From assembly GCA_942492715.1 (NCBI GenBank), contig CALOFW010000018.1:124001-188000 (forward strand): 64,000 nt of DNA, read 5' to 3'. Below, one piece after another: positions 15,979 through 24,520 of the stretch. The notes under the pieces were generated by a model. The model saw nothing but the letters and a program-made list of their open reading frames with translations, did no database searches and was not told where the DNA came from. Position 1 is the stretch's first letter, and each line of letters begins with the position of its first letter. The translations under genes and the position numbers were made by a program. The DNA is from Sva-07 sp942492715. Lineage in GTDB: Bacteria > Actinomycetota > Acidimicrobiia > Acidimicrobiales > Ilumatobacteraceae.

Positions 15979-17394
15979 TCAGTCGAGCGCGTCGATCAGT
16001 GCGTTCTCCACGACCTCGGTCAGCGCGGGGTGGATGTAGAACACCTGGCGGGCCACGTCCTCGGCGAGTTGATCGAACTGCATGGCCTGGACGAGGGGCT
16101 GGATGATCGACGACGCCTGCGGCCCGAGGATGTGAGCGCCGATGATCAGGCCAGTCTGGTCATCGACGAGGACCTTGGCGAATCCGCTCTCGTCGGCCAT
16201 CGCCCAGCCGTATGCCGTACCGCCGTAGTCGCGTCGGCCGACCCTGAACGTCCGACCCTGGGCGGTCGCCTCCTGCTCGGTCAGACCCACCGTGGCCACC
16301 TGCGGATTCGAGAACACCGCGCTCGGGACCGCCTTGTAGCTCACGTGGCGTTGCTGATCGGGGTGCGCGATGTTCCAGAACGCCACCGCCGCTTCAGCGT
16401 TGGCGAGGTGCTTGAGCTGGTAGTTGTTGGCGAGGTCGCCGATCGCCCAGATGCCCGGCACGTTCGTGGCCATGGTGTCGTCGACCGCCACGGTGCCGTG
16501 GTGGTGGCATTCGAGTCCCGCTGCGTCGACGTTCAGCAGATCGCTGTTGGGTTCGCGACCGGTGGCGACGAGCAGTTCGTCGACGATCGTCTCCCCGATC
16601 GCACACGTGATCTTGATGCCGTCGGCGACTCGTTCCACCTTGGTCGGCACGTGGCCGAGCAGCAGTTCGACCCGCTCGCCGAAGACCTCGGTGAAGCGCG
16701 CCGAGATGTCGTGATCGAAGTCGCGCAGCAGCGTGTTCGAACGGTTGAACACCGTCACATGCGAGCCGAGACCGGAGAACACGTGTCCCATCTCCACGGC
16801 GATGAACCCGCCACCGATGATGCCCAGCCGTCGAGGCAGTTCGGGCAACCGCATGATCGAGTCGGATGTGTGGAAGCCGGTCTCCATCAGCCCGGTGATC
16901 GGCGGGACGACCGGTCGTGCGCCGGCTGCGAGGAGGATGTTGGGCGCAGTGATGCGGCGGCCCTCGACGTCGAGTGTGCGTTCGCCGATGAAGTCGGCGG
17001 TGCCCTCGATCAGCGTGACATTCGGAGTGCCGGTGGCCCGGTACTCACGGCCCCCTTCGGCGATCGGGTCGATGAGCCCGAACACACGGTCGCGGATCGC
17101 CGTCCAGTCGGCGCCGTCGAAGCGGGTGTCGATGCCCAGCTTCGCTGACGACCCCGCAGCGACCGCGACGTCGGCGGGATACACGAACATCTTCGACGGG
17201 ATGCAGCCGCGGTTGAGACAGGTCCCTCCGAACACGTCGCGTTCGACGACCGCGATCTTCCAGTCGTCGAGATACCCGGGAATCGAGTTGCCCGATCCGC
17301 TCCCGACGATGATCAGGTCGAACGATTCGATCGACGGGTCCGATGCGGGCACGTCTGCCTGTCGGGCCACGGATTGGGCTGGGCTGTCACTCAC
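15979..17394 (-). CDS. mtr: Mycothione reductase (pyridine nucleotide-disulfide oxidoreductase)
   Basis: A 471-residue flavoprotein that would reduce oxidised mycothiol disulfide with NADPH, keeping the thiol pool reduced. FAD-binding motif LIIVGSGSGNSIPG is the form typical of mycothione reductase rather than of lipoamide dehydrogenase. Redox-active cysteines are in GGTCLNRGCIPSK. The NAD(P) motif is LGIIGGGFIAVEMGHV, the second FAD motif IWAIGDLANN, and the C-terminal catalytic pair is IHPALTEVVENAL. An N-terminal extension of about 25 residues precedes the fold. GTG 17394 is the first start giving a sensible N terminus. Another flavoprotein disulfide reductase cannot be excluded. Confidence 0.86.
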   Translation of the reverse strand: MSDSPAQSVARQADVPASDPSIESFDLIIVGSGSGNSIPGYLDDWKIAVVERDVFGGTCLNRGCIPSKMFVYPADVAVAAGSSAKLGIDTRFDGADWTAIRDRVFGLIDPIAEGGREYRATGTPNVTLIEGTADFIGERTLDVEGRRITAPNILLAAGARPVVPPITGLMETGFHTSDSIMRLPELPRRLGIIGGGFIAVEMGHVFSGLGSHVTVFNRSNTLLRDFDHDISARFTEVFGERVELLLGHVPTKVERVADGIKITCAIGETIVDELLVATGREPNSDLLNVDAAGLECHHHGTVAVDDTMATNVPGIWAIGDLANNYQLKHLANAEAAVAFWNIAHPDQQRHVSYKAVPSAVFSNPQVATVGLTEQEATAQGRTFRVGRRDYGGTAYGWAMADESGFAKVLVDDQTGLIIGAHILGPQASSIIQPLVQAMQFDQLAEDVARQVFYIHPALTEVVENALIDALD

Positions 17395-17508
17395 GTGGGA
17401 ACCCAACCCCCGATCTCCGCCATTCCTTCCCGACGAGAACATCGCGGGTCCGACCCGTGATGTGACGGGCGTTGGCGGAGGGGGTCGAAATGCGGCAGGG
17501 TTGCACCC

Positions 17509-17982
17509 ATGAGAGCGACCGGCGACGGGTTCATGCGGTGCAGCGACGGCCACGTCCGCTGGGGCATCTACGGCGCGGCCGGCGTCGTGTTCGTCGTGCG
17601 CGATCAACACGGCTCGCCGCTCGTGATGCTCCAGAAGCGTTCGGCCATGGCGCACGAAGGGGGCAACTGGTCGTGTGCCGGCGGCGCACTCGACCTCGGC
17701 GAGACACCGTTCGAGGGCGCGTTGCGTGAGGCGAGCGAGGAGGTGGGTGTGCCGCCCGGCGTCCCCCGACTGCTCGGCCAGTACGTGTTCGAGCCAGCAG
17801 TCGACTGGAAGTACACGACGGTGGTCGTCGAGGTCGACGCGCCATTCGGCTCGTCGCTCAACTTCGAGACCGATGCCGTCGACTGGTTCCCGCCCGACCA
17901 GGTCGATCAACTTCCGCTCCACTTCGGATTCGCCACAGCATGGCCGCACCTGCGAGCGATCATCGAACACCCCGTCGACTGA
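17509..17982 (+). CDS. Nudix hydrolase
   Basis: A 157-residue Nudix-fold enzyme that would hydrolyse a nucleoside diphosphate linked to another moiety. The Nudix box is complete: GGALDLGETPFEGALREASE continuing EVGV matches GX5EX7REUXEEXGU, with the metal-binding glutamates. The strands before it (WGIYGAAGVVFVVRD) and after it (YVFEPAVDWKYTTVVVEV) fit the fold. The specific substrate is unknown. Divergent from the mycothione reductase gene with a 114-bp gap. Confidence 0.9.
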   Translation: MRATGDGFMRCSDGHVRWGIYGAAGVVFVVRDQHGSPLVMLQKRSAMAHEGGNWSCAGGALDLGETPFEGALREASEEVGVPPGVPRLLGQYVFEPAVDWKYTTVVVEVDAPFGSSLNFETDAVDWFPPDQVDQLPLHFGFATAWPHLRAIIEHPVD

Positions 17983-18051
17983 GCGACCTCCGACCCACAC
18001 GACGTCCCGTTTCCGCCACCACGACCCGCGCTCGACCCTTAGCATCACGGC

Positions 18052-20163
18052 ATGGCGATGCGTACGGTCAACGGTTCCTGCCACCACGACTGCCCGGACA
18101 CCTGCGGTTGGACCGTCACGGTCGATGACGACGGTCCCACTGCGGTTGCCGTCAAGTTGCGCGGCAACCCCGACCATCCGTACTCCGCCGGCGAGCTGTG
18201 CCCGAAGGTCAACCGGTTCATCGACCGGGTCTACGACCCCGGTCGACTGCTGCATCCGATGCGTCGGATCGGACCCAAGGGTTCCGGCGAATTCGTACGC
18301 ATCTCCTGGGACGACGCGCTCGCCGAGATCGGCTCGAGGCTCCACGCCGTGATCGACGAACACGGCGCCGAGGCCGTGCTCCCCTACTCCGACGCCGGCA
18401 ACCAGGGGCTGCTCGCGATGATGGGCCTCAACGCTCGCTTCTTCGCCCACATGGGCGCCTCGAAACTGCTCCGAGCGATCTGCGGGCCGACGGTCGGCGC
18501 CGGACTCCGCATGACCAACGGCACCGGACGCGGCATGGATGCGCTCGAACTCGAGCACTCGAAGCTGATTCTGCTGTGGGGAACCAACACCAGGCTCACC
18601 AACCGGCACCTGTGGCCCACGATCGAGCGCGCCCGCGAACGCGGCGCCCGGCTCGTGGTCATCGATCCGATCCGGACCCTCACCGCCGAAGCGATCGACC
18701 CCGCCCGCGGTGACCGATTCGTCCAGCCACTCCCCGGCACCGACATCGCGATGATGCTCGCCATGATGCACGTCATCATCCGCGACGGGCTCACGAACGA
18801 CGAGTGGATCGCCGAGCACACCGTCGGGTTCGACGAGCTGCGCGACGCGGTCGCCGACTGGACACCGGCCCGGGCGAGCGGCGTCACCGGCGTCGACGCC
18901 GACGTGATCGAGCAGCTCGCGATCGACTACGCATCCGTGCGACCGGCCGCCATCCGCACGCTGATCGGCGCCGAGCACCACGAGAACGGTGCGATGTTCT
19001 TCCGCACGCTCGGCTGCCTGCCGGCACTCACCGGAGCGTGGGCCGAGCGCGGCGGCGGAATCGCGAAGAGCGTCGGTTCCTACGCCGACGCCCTGATCGA
19101 CGTTCCCGCCCTGTTCCGGCCGGATCTCGAACGCTCCGACGATCGCCCTGAACCGCGCACGCTCAACATGAGCCGCCTCGGCGAGATCCTCACGGCGCCG
19201 CACGCCGGCGAGGCGGACGGCCCTGGCGTGCACGCGATGATCGTGTGGAGCTGCAATCCGTTGGCGACCGTGCCCCATGCGGAGCTGATCCGCCGAGGGA
19301 TGGAGCGTGACGATCTCTTCACCGTCGTCCACGAGCAGTTCCTCACCGACACGGCCCGCTACGCCGACATCGTCCTGCCCGCCACCACCCAGATCGAGAG
19401 CGACGACGTGGTGCTGCCCTGGGGTCACCTGTGGCTCGGCTGGAACAGCGCGGCGATCGACCCGGTCGGCGAGTCGTGTTCGAACACCGAACTGTTCCGC
19501 CGACTCGCACGGGCGATGGGATACACCGACCCGTGCCTGTTCGACGACGACGACACGTTGGTGCGGGCAGCGCTCCCGTCGGTCGACGTCGACGAACTCC
19601 GCCGCGTCGGCTGGGTACGCGCCCCCTACCCCGACGATGGTCGGCCGTTCGGCGACGGCGAGTTCGAGACACCGTCGGGTCGTGTCGAGCTCGCATCCGA
19701 CCGGCTCGAGCGAATGGGGCAACCCCGCGTGCCGACCTACGTCGCACCGCAGGAAGGCCCAGGTGGCGACGCCGCGCTCGTCGCCCGCTATCCGCTGCAG
19801 CTGTTGACGCCCAAGCACCACTCGCGGTTCCTCAACTCCGGCTACGCCGACCTGCCCAAGCACGGCCCGGCCGAAGGCGGACCGTTCGTCGAACTCGACG
19901 AAACCGACGCCGCCGCCCGAGGACTCGCCGACGGCCAGTTGGCACGGGTCTGGAACGACCGAGCGTCGGTCACGGTGCCGGTCAAGGTGACGGAGCGGCT
20001 GCGCTCCGGCGTGGTCGCCATCCCGTTCGGTTGGTGGAGCCGTCACCATCCCGACGGAAAGGTCGCCAACAGCCTGACCAACGACACCCTCACCGAGTGG
20101 GGCGGCGGTGTCGCCTACTCCGACACGTTGGTCGAGGTCGAAGCCGTTACATCTGGGGTCTGA
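18052..20163 (+). CDS. Molybdopterin-dependent oxidoreductase with 4Fe-4S site
   Basis: A 703-residue DMSO-reductase-superfamily catalytic subunit. A 4Fe-4S motif opens the protein: CHHDCPDTC and the fourth cysteine in GELCPKVNRF. Domains then run Molybdop_Fe4S4 (5-60), molybdopterin (60-490; ICGPTVGAGLRMTNG is where the metal ligand normally lies, and WGTNTRLTN, VWSCNPLAT bind the cofactor) and Molydop_binding (590-700; LLTPKHHSRFLNSGY, SLTNDTLTEWGGG). No twin-arginine signal, so cytoplasmic. The reaction is unknown; no electron-transfer subunit lies beside it. TAGCAT ends 6 nt before the ATG, suggesting a leaderless mRNA. The stop codon is the exact centre of a palindrome. Confidence 0.88.
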   Translation: MAMRTVNGSCHHDCPDTCGWTVTVDDDGPTAVAVKLRGNPDHPYSAGELCPKVNRFIDRVYDPGRLLHPMRRIGPKGSGEFVRISWDDALAEIGSRLHAVIDEHGAEAVLPYSDAGNQGLLAMMGLNARFFAHMGASKLLRAICGPTVGAGLRMTNGTGRGMDALELEHSKLILLWGTNTRLTNRHLWPTIERARERGARLVVIDPIRTLTAEAIDPARGDRFVQPLPGTDIAMMLAMMHVIIRDGLTNDEWIAEHTVGFDELRDAVADWTPARASGVTGVDADVIEQLAIDYASVRPAAIRTLIGAEHHENGAMFFRTLGCLPALTGAWAERGGGIAKSVGSYADALIDVPALFRPDLERSDDRPEPRTLNMSRLGEILTAPHAGEADGPGVHAMIVWSCNPLATVPHAELIRRGMERDDLFTVVHEQFLTDTARYADIVLPATTQIESDDVVLPWGHLWLGWNSAAIDPVGESCSNTELFRRLARAMGYTDPCLFDDDDTLVRAALPSVDVDELRRVGWVRAPYPDDGRPFGDGEFETPSGRVELASDRLERMGQPRVPTYVAPQEGPGGDAALVARYPLQLLTPKHHSRFLNSGYADLPKHGPAEGGPFVELDETDAAARGLADGQLARVWNDRASVTVPVKVTERLRSGVVAIPFGWWSRHHPDGKVANSLTNDTLTEWGGGVAYSDTLVEVEAVTSGV

Positions 20164-20177
20164 CCCCAGATGTAACG
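20145..20177. repeat. Perfect palindrome with stop codon at its centre
   Basis: 16-bp arms (CGTTACATCTGGGGTC, and its reverse complement at 20162-20177) around a single T. The TGA stop of the oxidoreductase gene (20161-20163) sits in the middle, so the left arm is coding (ending VTSGV). The core TTACATCTGGGGTC recurs in the palindrome after dnaB. It could terminate transcription before the next gene. Confidence 0.85.
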
Positions 20178-20224
20178 CGGTCGAGGTCACGCGGGGGTTG
20201 CGGGGCCGTCGGTAACCTGCGGCC

Positions 20225-21490
20225 ATGGCCGACGACCTGATCTACGCGTTCAGGGTGATGCGACTGCACCTGCTCGACGCGGGTGGCGCGCCGATCGGTC
20301 GCATCGAGGACATCGTGGCCATTCCCGGTCGACCCGGCAAGGGCAACGAACCGGCGATCCCGCCACGGATCGTCGGATTCGTCGCCAGCAGTCAACGCCG
20401 CCGGATCTTCGTCAACGCCAACCGCGTGGCCGAGTTGAACGGCGACGGGGCGAGGTTGCGGAGCTGGGACGTCGACCTCAACCCGTTCAAACCGCGCCCC
20501 GGCGAGATCCTGATCGGCGAGCAACTCATCGACCGTCGGATCGGTGACGAAACGGTCAGCGACGTCGCCTTGCGCATCCAGGACGACGCCCGCCTGCCCT
20601 ACTGGGTGATCGACAAGGTGCGCCTCGCCCGCAAGAGCTCCCTCCGGCGTCGACCGAGCTACCGTCTCGTCGACTTCGACGAGGTGCCCGCGCTGTTCGA
20701 CGCACCGACCGAGATGCAGGCCGAAGCCGCCCGGCTGCGCGATTTCCACCCCGCCGAGGTCGCCGCCATCGTGCGCGCGCTCCCGATCGACCAGCGACGC
20801 CAGCTCGCCGAGGCGATGGACGACGAACGACTCGCCGACGTCCTCGAGGAACTCCCGGAGGAGGAACAGGTCCGCATCGTCGAACAACTCGACCGCGACC
20901 GTCTCGTCGGCGTCTTCGACGAGATGGAGTACGACGACCTCGCCGATCTCCTCGGCGAGATGGCACCGGCCGACCAGGAGCGGATGCTCGGCGTGATGGA
21001 TGTCGACGACGCCGACGTCGTGCGACGACTGCTGTCCTACGAGGAGGGCACCGCCGGCGGTCTGATGACGCCCGAGGTGATCATCTTCGGCCCCGACGCC
21101 ACGGTGGCCGAAGCCCTCGCCCAGATCCGCGACCCCGACTGGGTGGTCAGCATCGCCACCCAGGTGTTCGTCACCCAGGCCCCGTACAAGGCACCGACCG
21201 GCAAGCTGATCGGCGTCGTCCACGTGCAGCGGCTGCTGCGGGAGCCACCCCCGATGGAACTGGGCCGGCTCGTGTCGAACGATCCGACGGTCGCCCCGGA
21301 CAGCACCGACCGTGAAGTGGCCGAGATGTTGGCGAGCTACGACCTGCTCGCCGTCGCCGTCACCGACGAGGCGGGACGACTCCTCGGCGCGGTCACCGTC
21401 GACGACGTGATCGACCGCATGCTGGGCGAGGGCTGGCGATCGGCCCAGCGCCGCAAGCGAGGCGATGTCCGAACGGCGGTGGAATCGTGA
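20225..21490 (+). CDS. MgtE-N / CBS-domain protein without channel
   Basis: A 421-residue soluble protein. The N-terminal part (1-150) has two PRC-barrel-like segments (LLDAGGAPIGRIEDIVAIPG and ILIGEQLIDRRIGDETVSDV). The middle (160-270) is an MgtE_N helical superhelix (FHPAEVAAIVRALPIDQRRQ, then acidic repeats ADVLEELPEEEQ and LADLLGEMAPADQ), followed by a CBS pair (about 275-410; GLMTPEVIIFGPDATVAEAL, LLAVAVTDEAGRLLGAVTVD). In MgtE channels these domains sense magnesium, but the membrane pore is missing here. The gene is coupled to a DUF1003 membrane protein, a pairing also known in mycobacteria (Rv1232c-Rv1231c, from memory). TAACCT lies 6 nt before the ATG. Confidence 0.85.
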   Translation: MADDLIYAFRVMRLHLLDAGGAPIGRIEDIVAIPGRPGKGNEPAIPPRIVGFVASSQRRRIFVNANRVAELNGDGARLRSWDVDLNPFKPRPGEILIGEQLIDRRIGDETVSDVALRIQDDARLPYWVIDKVRLARKSSLRRRPSYRLVDFDEVPALFDAPTEMQAEAARLRDFHPAEVAAIVRALPIDQRRQLAEAMDDERLADVLEELPEEEQVRIVEQLDRDRLVGVFDEMEYDDLADLLGEMAPADQERMLGVMDVDDADVVRRLLSYEEGTAGGLMTPEVIIFGPDATVAEALAQIRDPDWVVSIATQVFVTQAPYKAPTGKLIGVVHVQRLLREPPPMELGRLVSNDPTVAPDSTDREVAEMLASYDLLAVAVTDEAGRLLGAVTVDDVIDRMLGEGWRSAQRRKRGDVRTAVES

Positions 21491-22041
21491 AGCGCCGCGA
21501 GGACCTCAACACACCTCGCGCAGCGGGTCGCTTGGGGGTGTCCTACGACTCGGACCGTTTCGGCGCGTTCAGCGAGTCGATCGCGAACTTCCTCGGCACG
21601 GGTCGATTCCTCGTGTGGCAGACCGTGGTCATCACCGTGTGGATCCTGCTGAACACGATCGTCGCCCAGCGGTACCAGTTCGATCCGTGGAGTCGAGGCC
21701 TGGTGCTGCTGACGCTGGTGCTGTCGATCCAGGCGTCGTACGCGGCGCCGCTCATCCTGCTCGCGCAGAGCCGACAGGAGCGGCGCGACCGGGTGACCTC
21801 CGAGAACGACCGCGACGTCGCCGAACGAACCCAGGCCGACACCGAGTTCCTCGCCCGCGAGATCGCCAGCGTGCGGTTGTCGATGTCGGACATGCTCACC
21901 GGTGAGGCGTTCGACGATCGCCTGGCCCGGCTCACCGAAGTCGTCGAACACCTGGCCGTCCGCGTCGAGGAGCTGGCGGCCGACCGTGGCAACAGCGACC
22001 GAGTGGCCACCGACACGACCGCGCCTACGGATTCGCGCTGA
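21487..22041 (+). CDS. DUF1003 membrane protein
   Basis: A 184-residue protein with two transmembrane helices (FLVWQTVVITVWILLNTIV and GLVLLTLVLSIQASYAAPLI), the DUF1003 hallmark, preceded by FSESIANFLGTGRF. The C-terminal 90 residues are a charged helix, likely a cytoplasmic coiled coil. GTG at 21487 overlaps the stop of the MgtE-N/CBS gene by 4 bp, so the two products are probably made in fixed ratio and may form a magnesium-responsive membrane complex; that is inference. The 3' end overlaps the convergent dehydrogenase gene by 17 bp. Confidence 0.87.
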   Translation: MKRREDLNTPRAAGRLGVSYDSDRFGAFSESIANFLGTGRFLVWQTVVITVWILLNTIVAQRYQFDPWSRGLVLLTLVLSIQASYAAPLILLAQSRQERRDRVTSENDRDVAERTQADTEFLAREIASVRLSMSDMLTGEAFDDRLARLTEVVEHLAVRVEELAADRGNSDRVATDTTAPTDSR

Positions 22042-22984
22042 TCCTGCTGGTCGACGACACGCCGGTGTACTCCTGGAGCCGGACGCCGGCCTGACCCACC
22101 GTGTGCAGCAGCTGCACGGTGTCGAGATCCGCATCTCCTGCTCGCACCGCGCCCACTCGGAGTCCATTGCTCACGGCGGCGGCGGTGAACGCGATCGCGC
22201 TCGCCGCGGTCGCCGTGGCGACCAGTTCGGCGACGCCGGCGATCAGCGTGACGCGGCCGCCCGACTCGTCGGCACCACGCACTTCGACTCGGATGGCTCC
22301 CACGCCACCCTCACGGTGTGGAGGGCTCAGCATCGGCAGCCACGCCGTGAACCGGTCACGGCGGTTCGCCGACACCCGAGCACTGATCCGTACGGCATCG
22401 GGAAAGGCCTCGTGCAGCAACACCGGTGATGCCAACTCGGCTCGATAGCAGTCGTAGGGACCGACAGGCTCGGGGAAGTAGCAGAGTTCACGTCCCGATC
22501 CGGCGGGGTGCCGGATCCATGCACGGTCCTGGAGGCCGACCGCTCGACCGCCGAGCGCACGATGTTGCTGGCGGGCACACGCCGGACCGGCGGTCCCGTG
22601 GATGGCGAGATGGATCTCGTCGCACGACGCCAGCTTGGAGGCCAGGAGGCGGGCGAGCAGACCGGTCAGGCCGGGATCCATTCCGGCCCCGACGACGACC
22701 GGGACCCCTGCGGCCACCGCCCGATGATCGAGGTCGGCGAGCGCCCGGACATCGGCGAGGTCATCGCTGACCGACACCACAGCGACACCGTGATCGAGGA
22801 GCCAGGACGCGTCCGGAGCGTGTGCACCGCCATGAGCGAGCACCGCGACGTCGATGTCGGAGGGCCACGGGCGTCCCGACCGCGGATCGAACGGGACGAC
22901 CTCGGCCCCACGCACCACTGTCGGCAGCCGCCGGGCCACACGAGCGCCCACGACCCCGGCACCGATCACTGCGACTCTGGCCAT
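22025..22984 (-). CDS. Saccharopine-dehydrogenase-like NAD(P)-binding protein
   Basis: A 319-residue protein. MARVAVIGAGVVGARVARRL is a clear Rossmann dinucleotide motif at the N terminus; VAVLAHGGAHAPDASWLLD and VVVGAGMDPGLTGLLARLLA resemble the saccharopine dehydrogenase / Lys9 layout, in which the second motif begins the catalytic domain. The C-terminal half includes GAIRVEVRGADESGGRVTLI and a helical Ala-rich stretch. It probably oxidises or reduces an amino-acid-like substrate, but which is unknown. The start ATG (22984) overlaps by one base the TGA of the 44-residue ORF upstream. Confidence 0.78.
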   Translation of the reverse strand: MARVAVIGAGVVGARVARRLPTVVRGAEVVPFDPRSGRPWPSDIDVAVLAHGGAHAPDASWLLDHGVAVVSVSDDLADVRALADLDHRAVAAGVPVVVGAGMDPGLTGLLARLLASKLASCDEIHLAIHGTAGPACARQQHRALGGRAVGLQDRAWIRHPAGSGRELCYFPEPVGPYDCYRAELASPVLLHEAFPDAVRISARVSANRRDRFTAWLPMLSPPHREGGVGAIRVEVRGADESGGRVTLIAGVAELVATATAASAIAFTAAAVSNGLRVGAVRAGDADLDTVQLLHTVGQAGVRLQEYTGVSSTSRISANP

Positions 22985-23118
22985 CAGCGGTCCGGCAACT
23001 CGAGGGGGCGCCAACCGCCGTGCTGGGGCGGCGTGCCTCCCGTCCCCCGCACACGCAGCACGGCCGCCGCAAGGCCCATCATGAAGATGGCCGAGAAGGC
23101 TCGTCGAAGGAACTTCAT
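22984..23118 (-). CDS. 44-residue membrane peptide ORF, coupled to dehydrogenase gene
   Basis: A short ORF: MKFLRRAFSAIFMMGLAAAV starts it, then a basic turn (LRVRGTG) and a Pro/Trp tail (GGWRPLELPDR). The N terminus has positive residues followed by a hydrophobic helix, so it is likely membrane-inserted or exported. Its TGA shares a base with the ATG of the dehydrogenase gene (TGATG), supporting translation. TACCCT lies 9 nt before its start. I do not recognise a family; support is the coupling, composition and the promoter-like box. Confidence 0.5.
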   Translation of the reverse strand: MKFLRRAFSAIFMMGLAAAVLRVRGTGGTPPQHGGWRPLELPDR

Positions 23119-23175
23119 CCGAGCGGCAGGGTACTCGGCCGCGTGGACGCGGGTGGGACGACTCGGGTGCGGACG

Positions 23176-23207
23176 CGGAACGAGGCGCCCGAAGGCGCCT
23201 CGTTCCG
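23176..23207 (-). terminator. Strong hairpin terminator after tRNA-Ile
   Basis: Perfect 14-bp GC-rich stem, CGGAACGAGGCGCC with its complement, closing a CGAA tetraloop. It lies 5 bp past the 3' end of tRNA-Ile on the minus strand, where a terminator for the tRNA transcript is expected. No long T run follows. Confidence 0.75.
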
Positions 23208-23212
23208 TCAGG

Positions 23213-23286
23213 TGGGGCTAACAAGAATCGAACTTGTGACCTCTGCCTTATCAGGGCAGCGCTCTAACCGACTGAGCTATAGCCCC
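23213..23286 (-). tRNA. tRNA-Ile (anticodon GAU)
   Basis: Cloverleaf on the minus strand: acceptor GGGGCTA paired with TAGCCCC, D arm AGCTCAGTCGGTTAGAGC, anticodon stem-loop CTGCCCTGATAAGGCAG with GAT, T arm ACAAGTTCGATTCTTGT, discriminator A. The bases after it read CCT, so the CCA end is not fully encoded and must be added; tRNA-Ala in this window does encode it. It lies after the gyrA-DUF3566 group, as in mycobacteria. Confidence 0.95.
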
Positions 23287-23419
23287 GGCAAGTCGGAGAG
23301 GTTATCGGTCGCTCGCGGGCTTCACGCCTCGCATCTCCACGGCGGTCGCACCGGGAGCCTGCAGCGCCGACGATTCGGGGAGGATGGCTCGACCGATCGC
23401 CGGTCGAGCACGCTGCGGA

Positions 23420-24472
23420 TCAGCGACGAAAACTGCCGCTGTCGTCGATCGCTGCCTCGCGGATGATCGGTCCGGACTCGTCGTAGGTGACGAGCGGAAC
23501 CTCCGGCTCGGCACGCCGCACCACGAATCGTCGCATCGGCGACGTGCGAGCCTCGACGACCTCTTCCTCCAACACCGTGAAGCGCATCCCGCCAACCAGG
23601 TCGGTGATCAGGTTGAACAACGTGGCGAACAGCACCGCCAGGCCGGTGAGACCGATCACGACGAAGAGCCCGCCGATCCAGGCGTTGTGGTAGATCTCGC
23701 CACCGTTGAACTCGAACGACGACCACCCGAACGACTCGAAGAAGCGCTCGACGTTGTCGACGGTGCCGGTGGCGTACGCGACGTTCCACAGCAGGACCCC
23801 GGCGGTGAGCAGGATCAGGTAGAGCACGAGGTTGGCGACGATCGCGATCTTGAAGACGCTCCACGGATCGACGTGGCGGACCACCCGGGTGACTCGTCGG
23901 ACACGCGGCTTGCGGCCGAGCATCCGTGGCACGTTGACGGGGATCGGGAACGGCGCAGGGTCGTAGTCGGGTGCACGGCGCGGACGTTGCAGACCCGATG
24001 ACGTGTCGTCCTGGGGTGCGAACGCGACGGTGGGTCCGTCGATGTCGGCGCGACGGAGTTCGTCGAGCAGATCGTCGGAGACGGCCGGGCGATCGAGACC
24101 GGGATCGAGGTCGACCGGAGCACGCTCATCGACCGGATCGTCGAGGTGCTCGCCGTTCGCCCGGTGGGCCAGCAACGGGTCGGCGCCGGACACGGTGCTG
24201 GTGTCGGTGCCGGTGTCGGTTCCGGTGTCGTCGGTGTCCTCGGTGGCGATGACGATCTCGGGGAGCTCGTAGGGCTCGTCGTCGACGTCCTCCTCGGCTT
24301 CGACATCGGCGACATCGACATCGACCGCATCGACGTCGTCGTCGCCGACGCCGTCATCGGCGAGCTGTTCGACCTCGTCGTCGCTGTCGTCGACGTCGGC
24401 AGCGAGCGCCGCGTCGAGTTCGTCGTCGAGCGCGTCGATCCCCTCGTCGAGAGCGCGCTCGGTCTTGCTCAT
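23420..24472 (-). CDS. DUF3566 transmembrane protein
   Basis: A 350-residue membrane protein. Most of the N-terminal 170 residues are extremely acidic low-complexity sequence (repeats of Asp-Val and TDTGTDT type). The C-terminal DUF3566 domain starts at VTRVVRHVDPWSVFKIAIVA and has two transmembrane helices (NLVLYLILLTAGVLLWNVA and GLFVVIGLTGLAVLFATLFN) flanking the conserved region that ends FNLITDLVGGMRFTVLEEE. DUF3566 genes follow gyrA in many actinobacteria (Rv0007 position). ATG 24472 is chosen because TACACT lies 7 nt upstream. The acidic arm is much longer than in mycobacterial members as I recall them. Function unknown. Confidence 0.86.
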   Translation of the reverse strand: MSKTERALDEGIDALDDELDAALAADVDDSDDEVEQLADDGVGDDDVDAVDVDVADVEAEEDVDDEPYELPEIVIATEDTDDTGTDTGTDTSTVSGADPLLAHRANGEHLDDPVDERAPVDLDPGLDRPAVSDDLLDELRRADIDGPTVAFAPQDDTSSGLQRPRRAPDYDPAPFPIPVNVPRMLGRKPRVRRVTRVVRHVDPWSVFKIAIVANLVLYLILLTAGVLLWNVAYATGTVDNVERFFESFGWSSFEFNGGEIYHNAWIGGLFVVIGLTGLAVLFATLFNLITDLVGGMRFTVLEEEVVEARTSPMRRFVVRRAEPEVPLVTYDESGPIIREAAIDDSGSFRR

Positions 24473-24520
24473 TCCGGCAAGTGTACGCATGACCCGTCAC
24501 GACGTCTTGTCACGCTTCGG

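Noticed and set aside
15979..20226. 1415-codon open frame on the minus strand
   Set aside because: Only the segment up to 17394 is a real flavoprotein. The remainder mirrors the Nudix and molybdopterin oxidoreductase genes.
23302..23420. Possible extra small gene between tRNA-Ile and the DUF3566 stop
   Set aside because: Frames here have no start with ribosome-binding site and look like downstream untranslated DNA.
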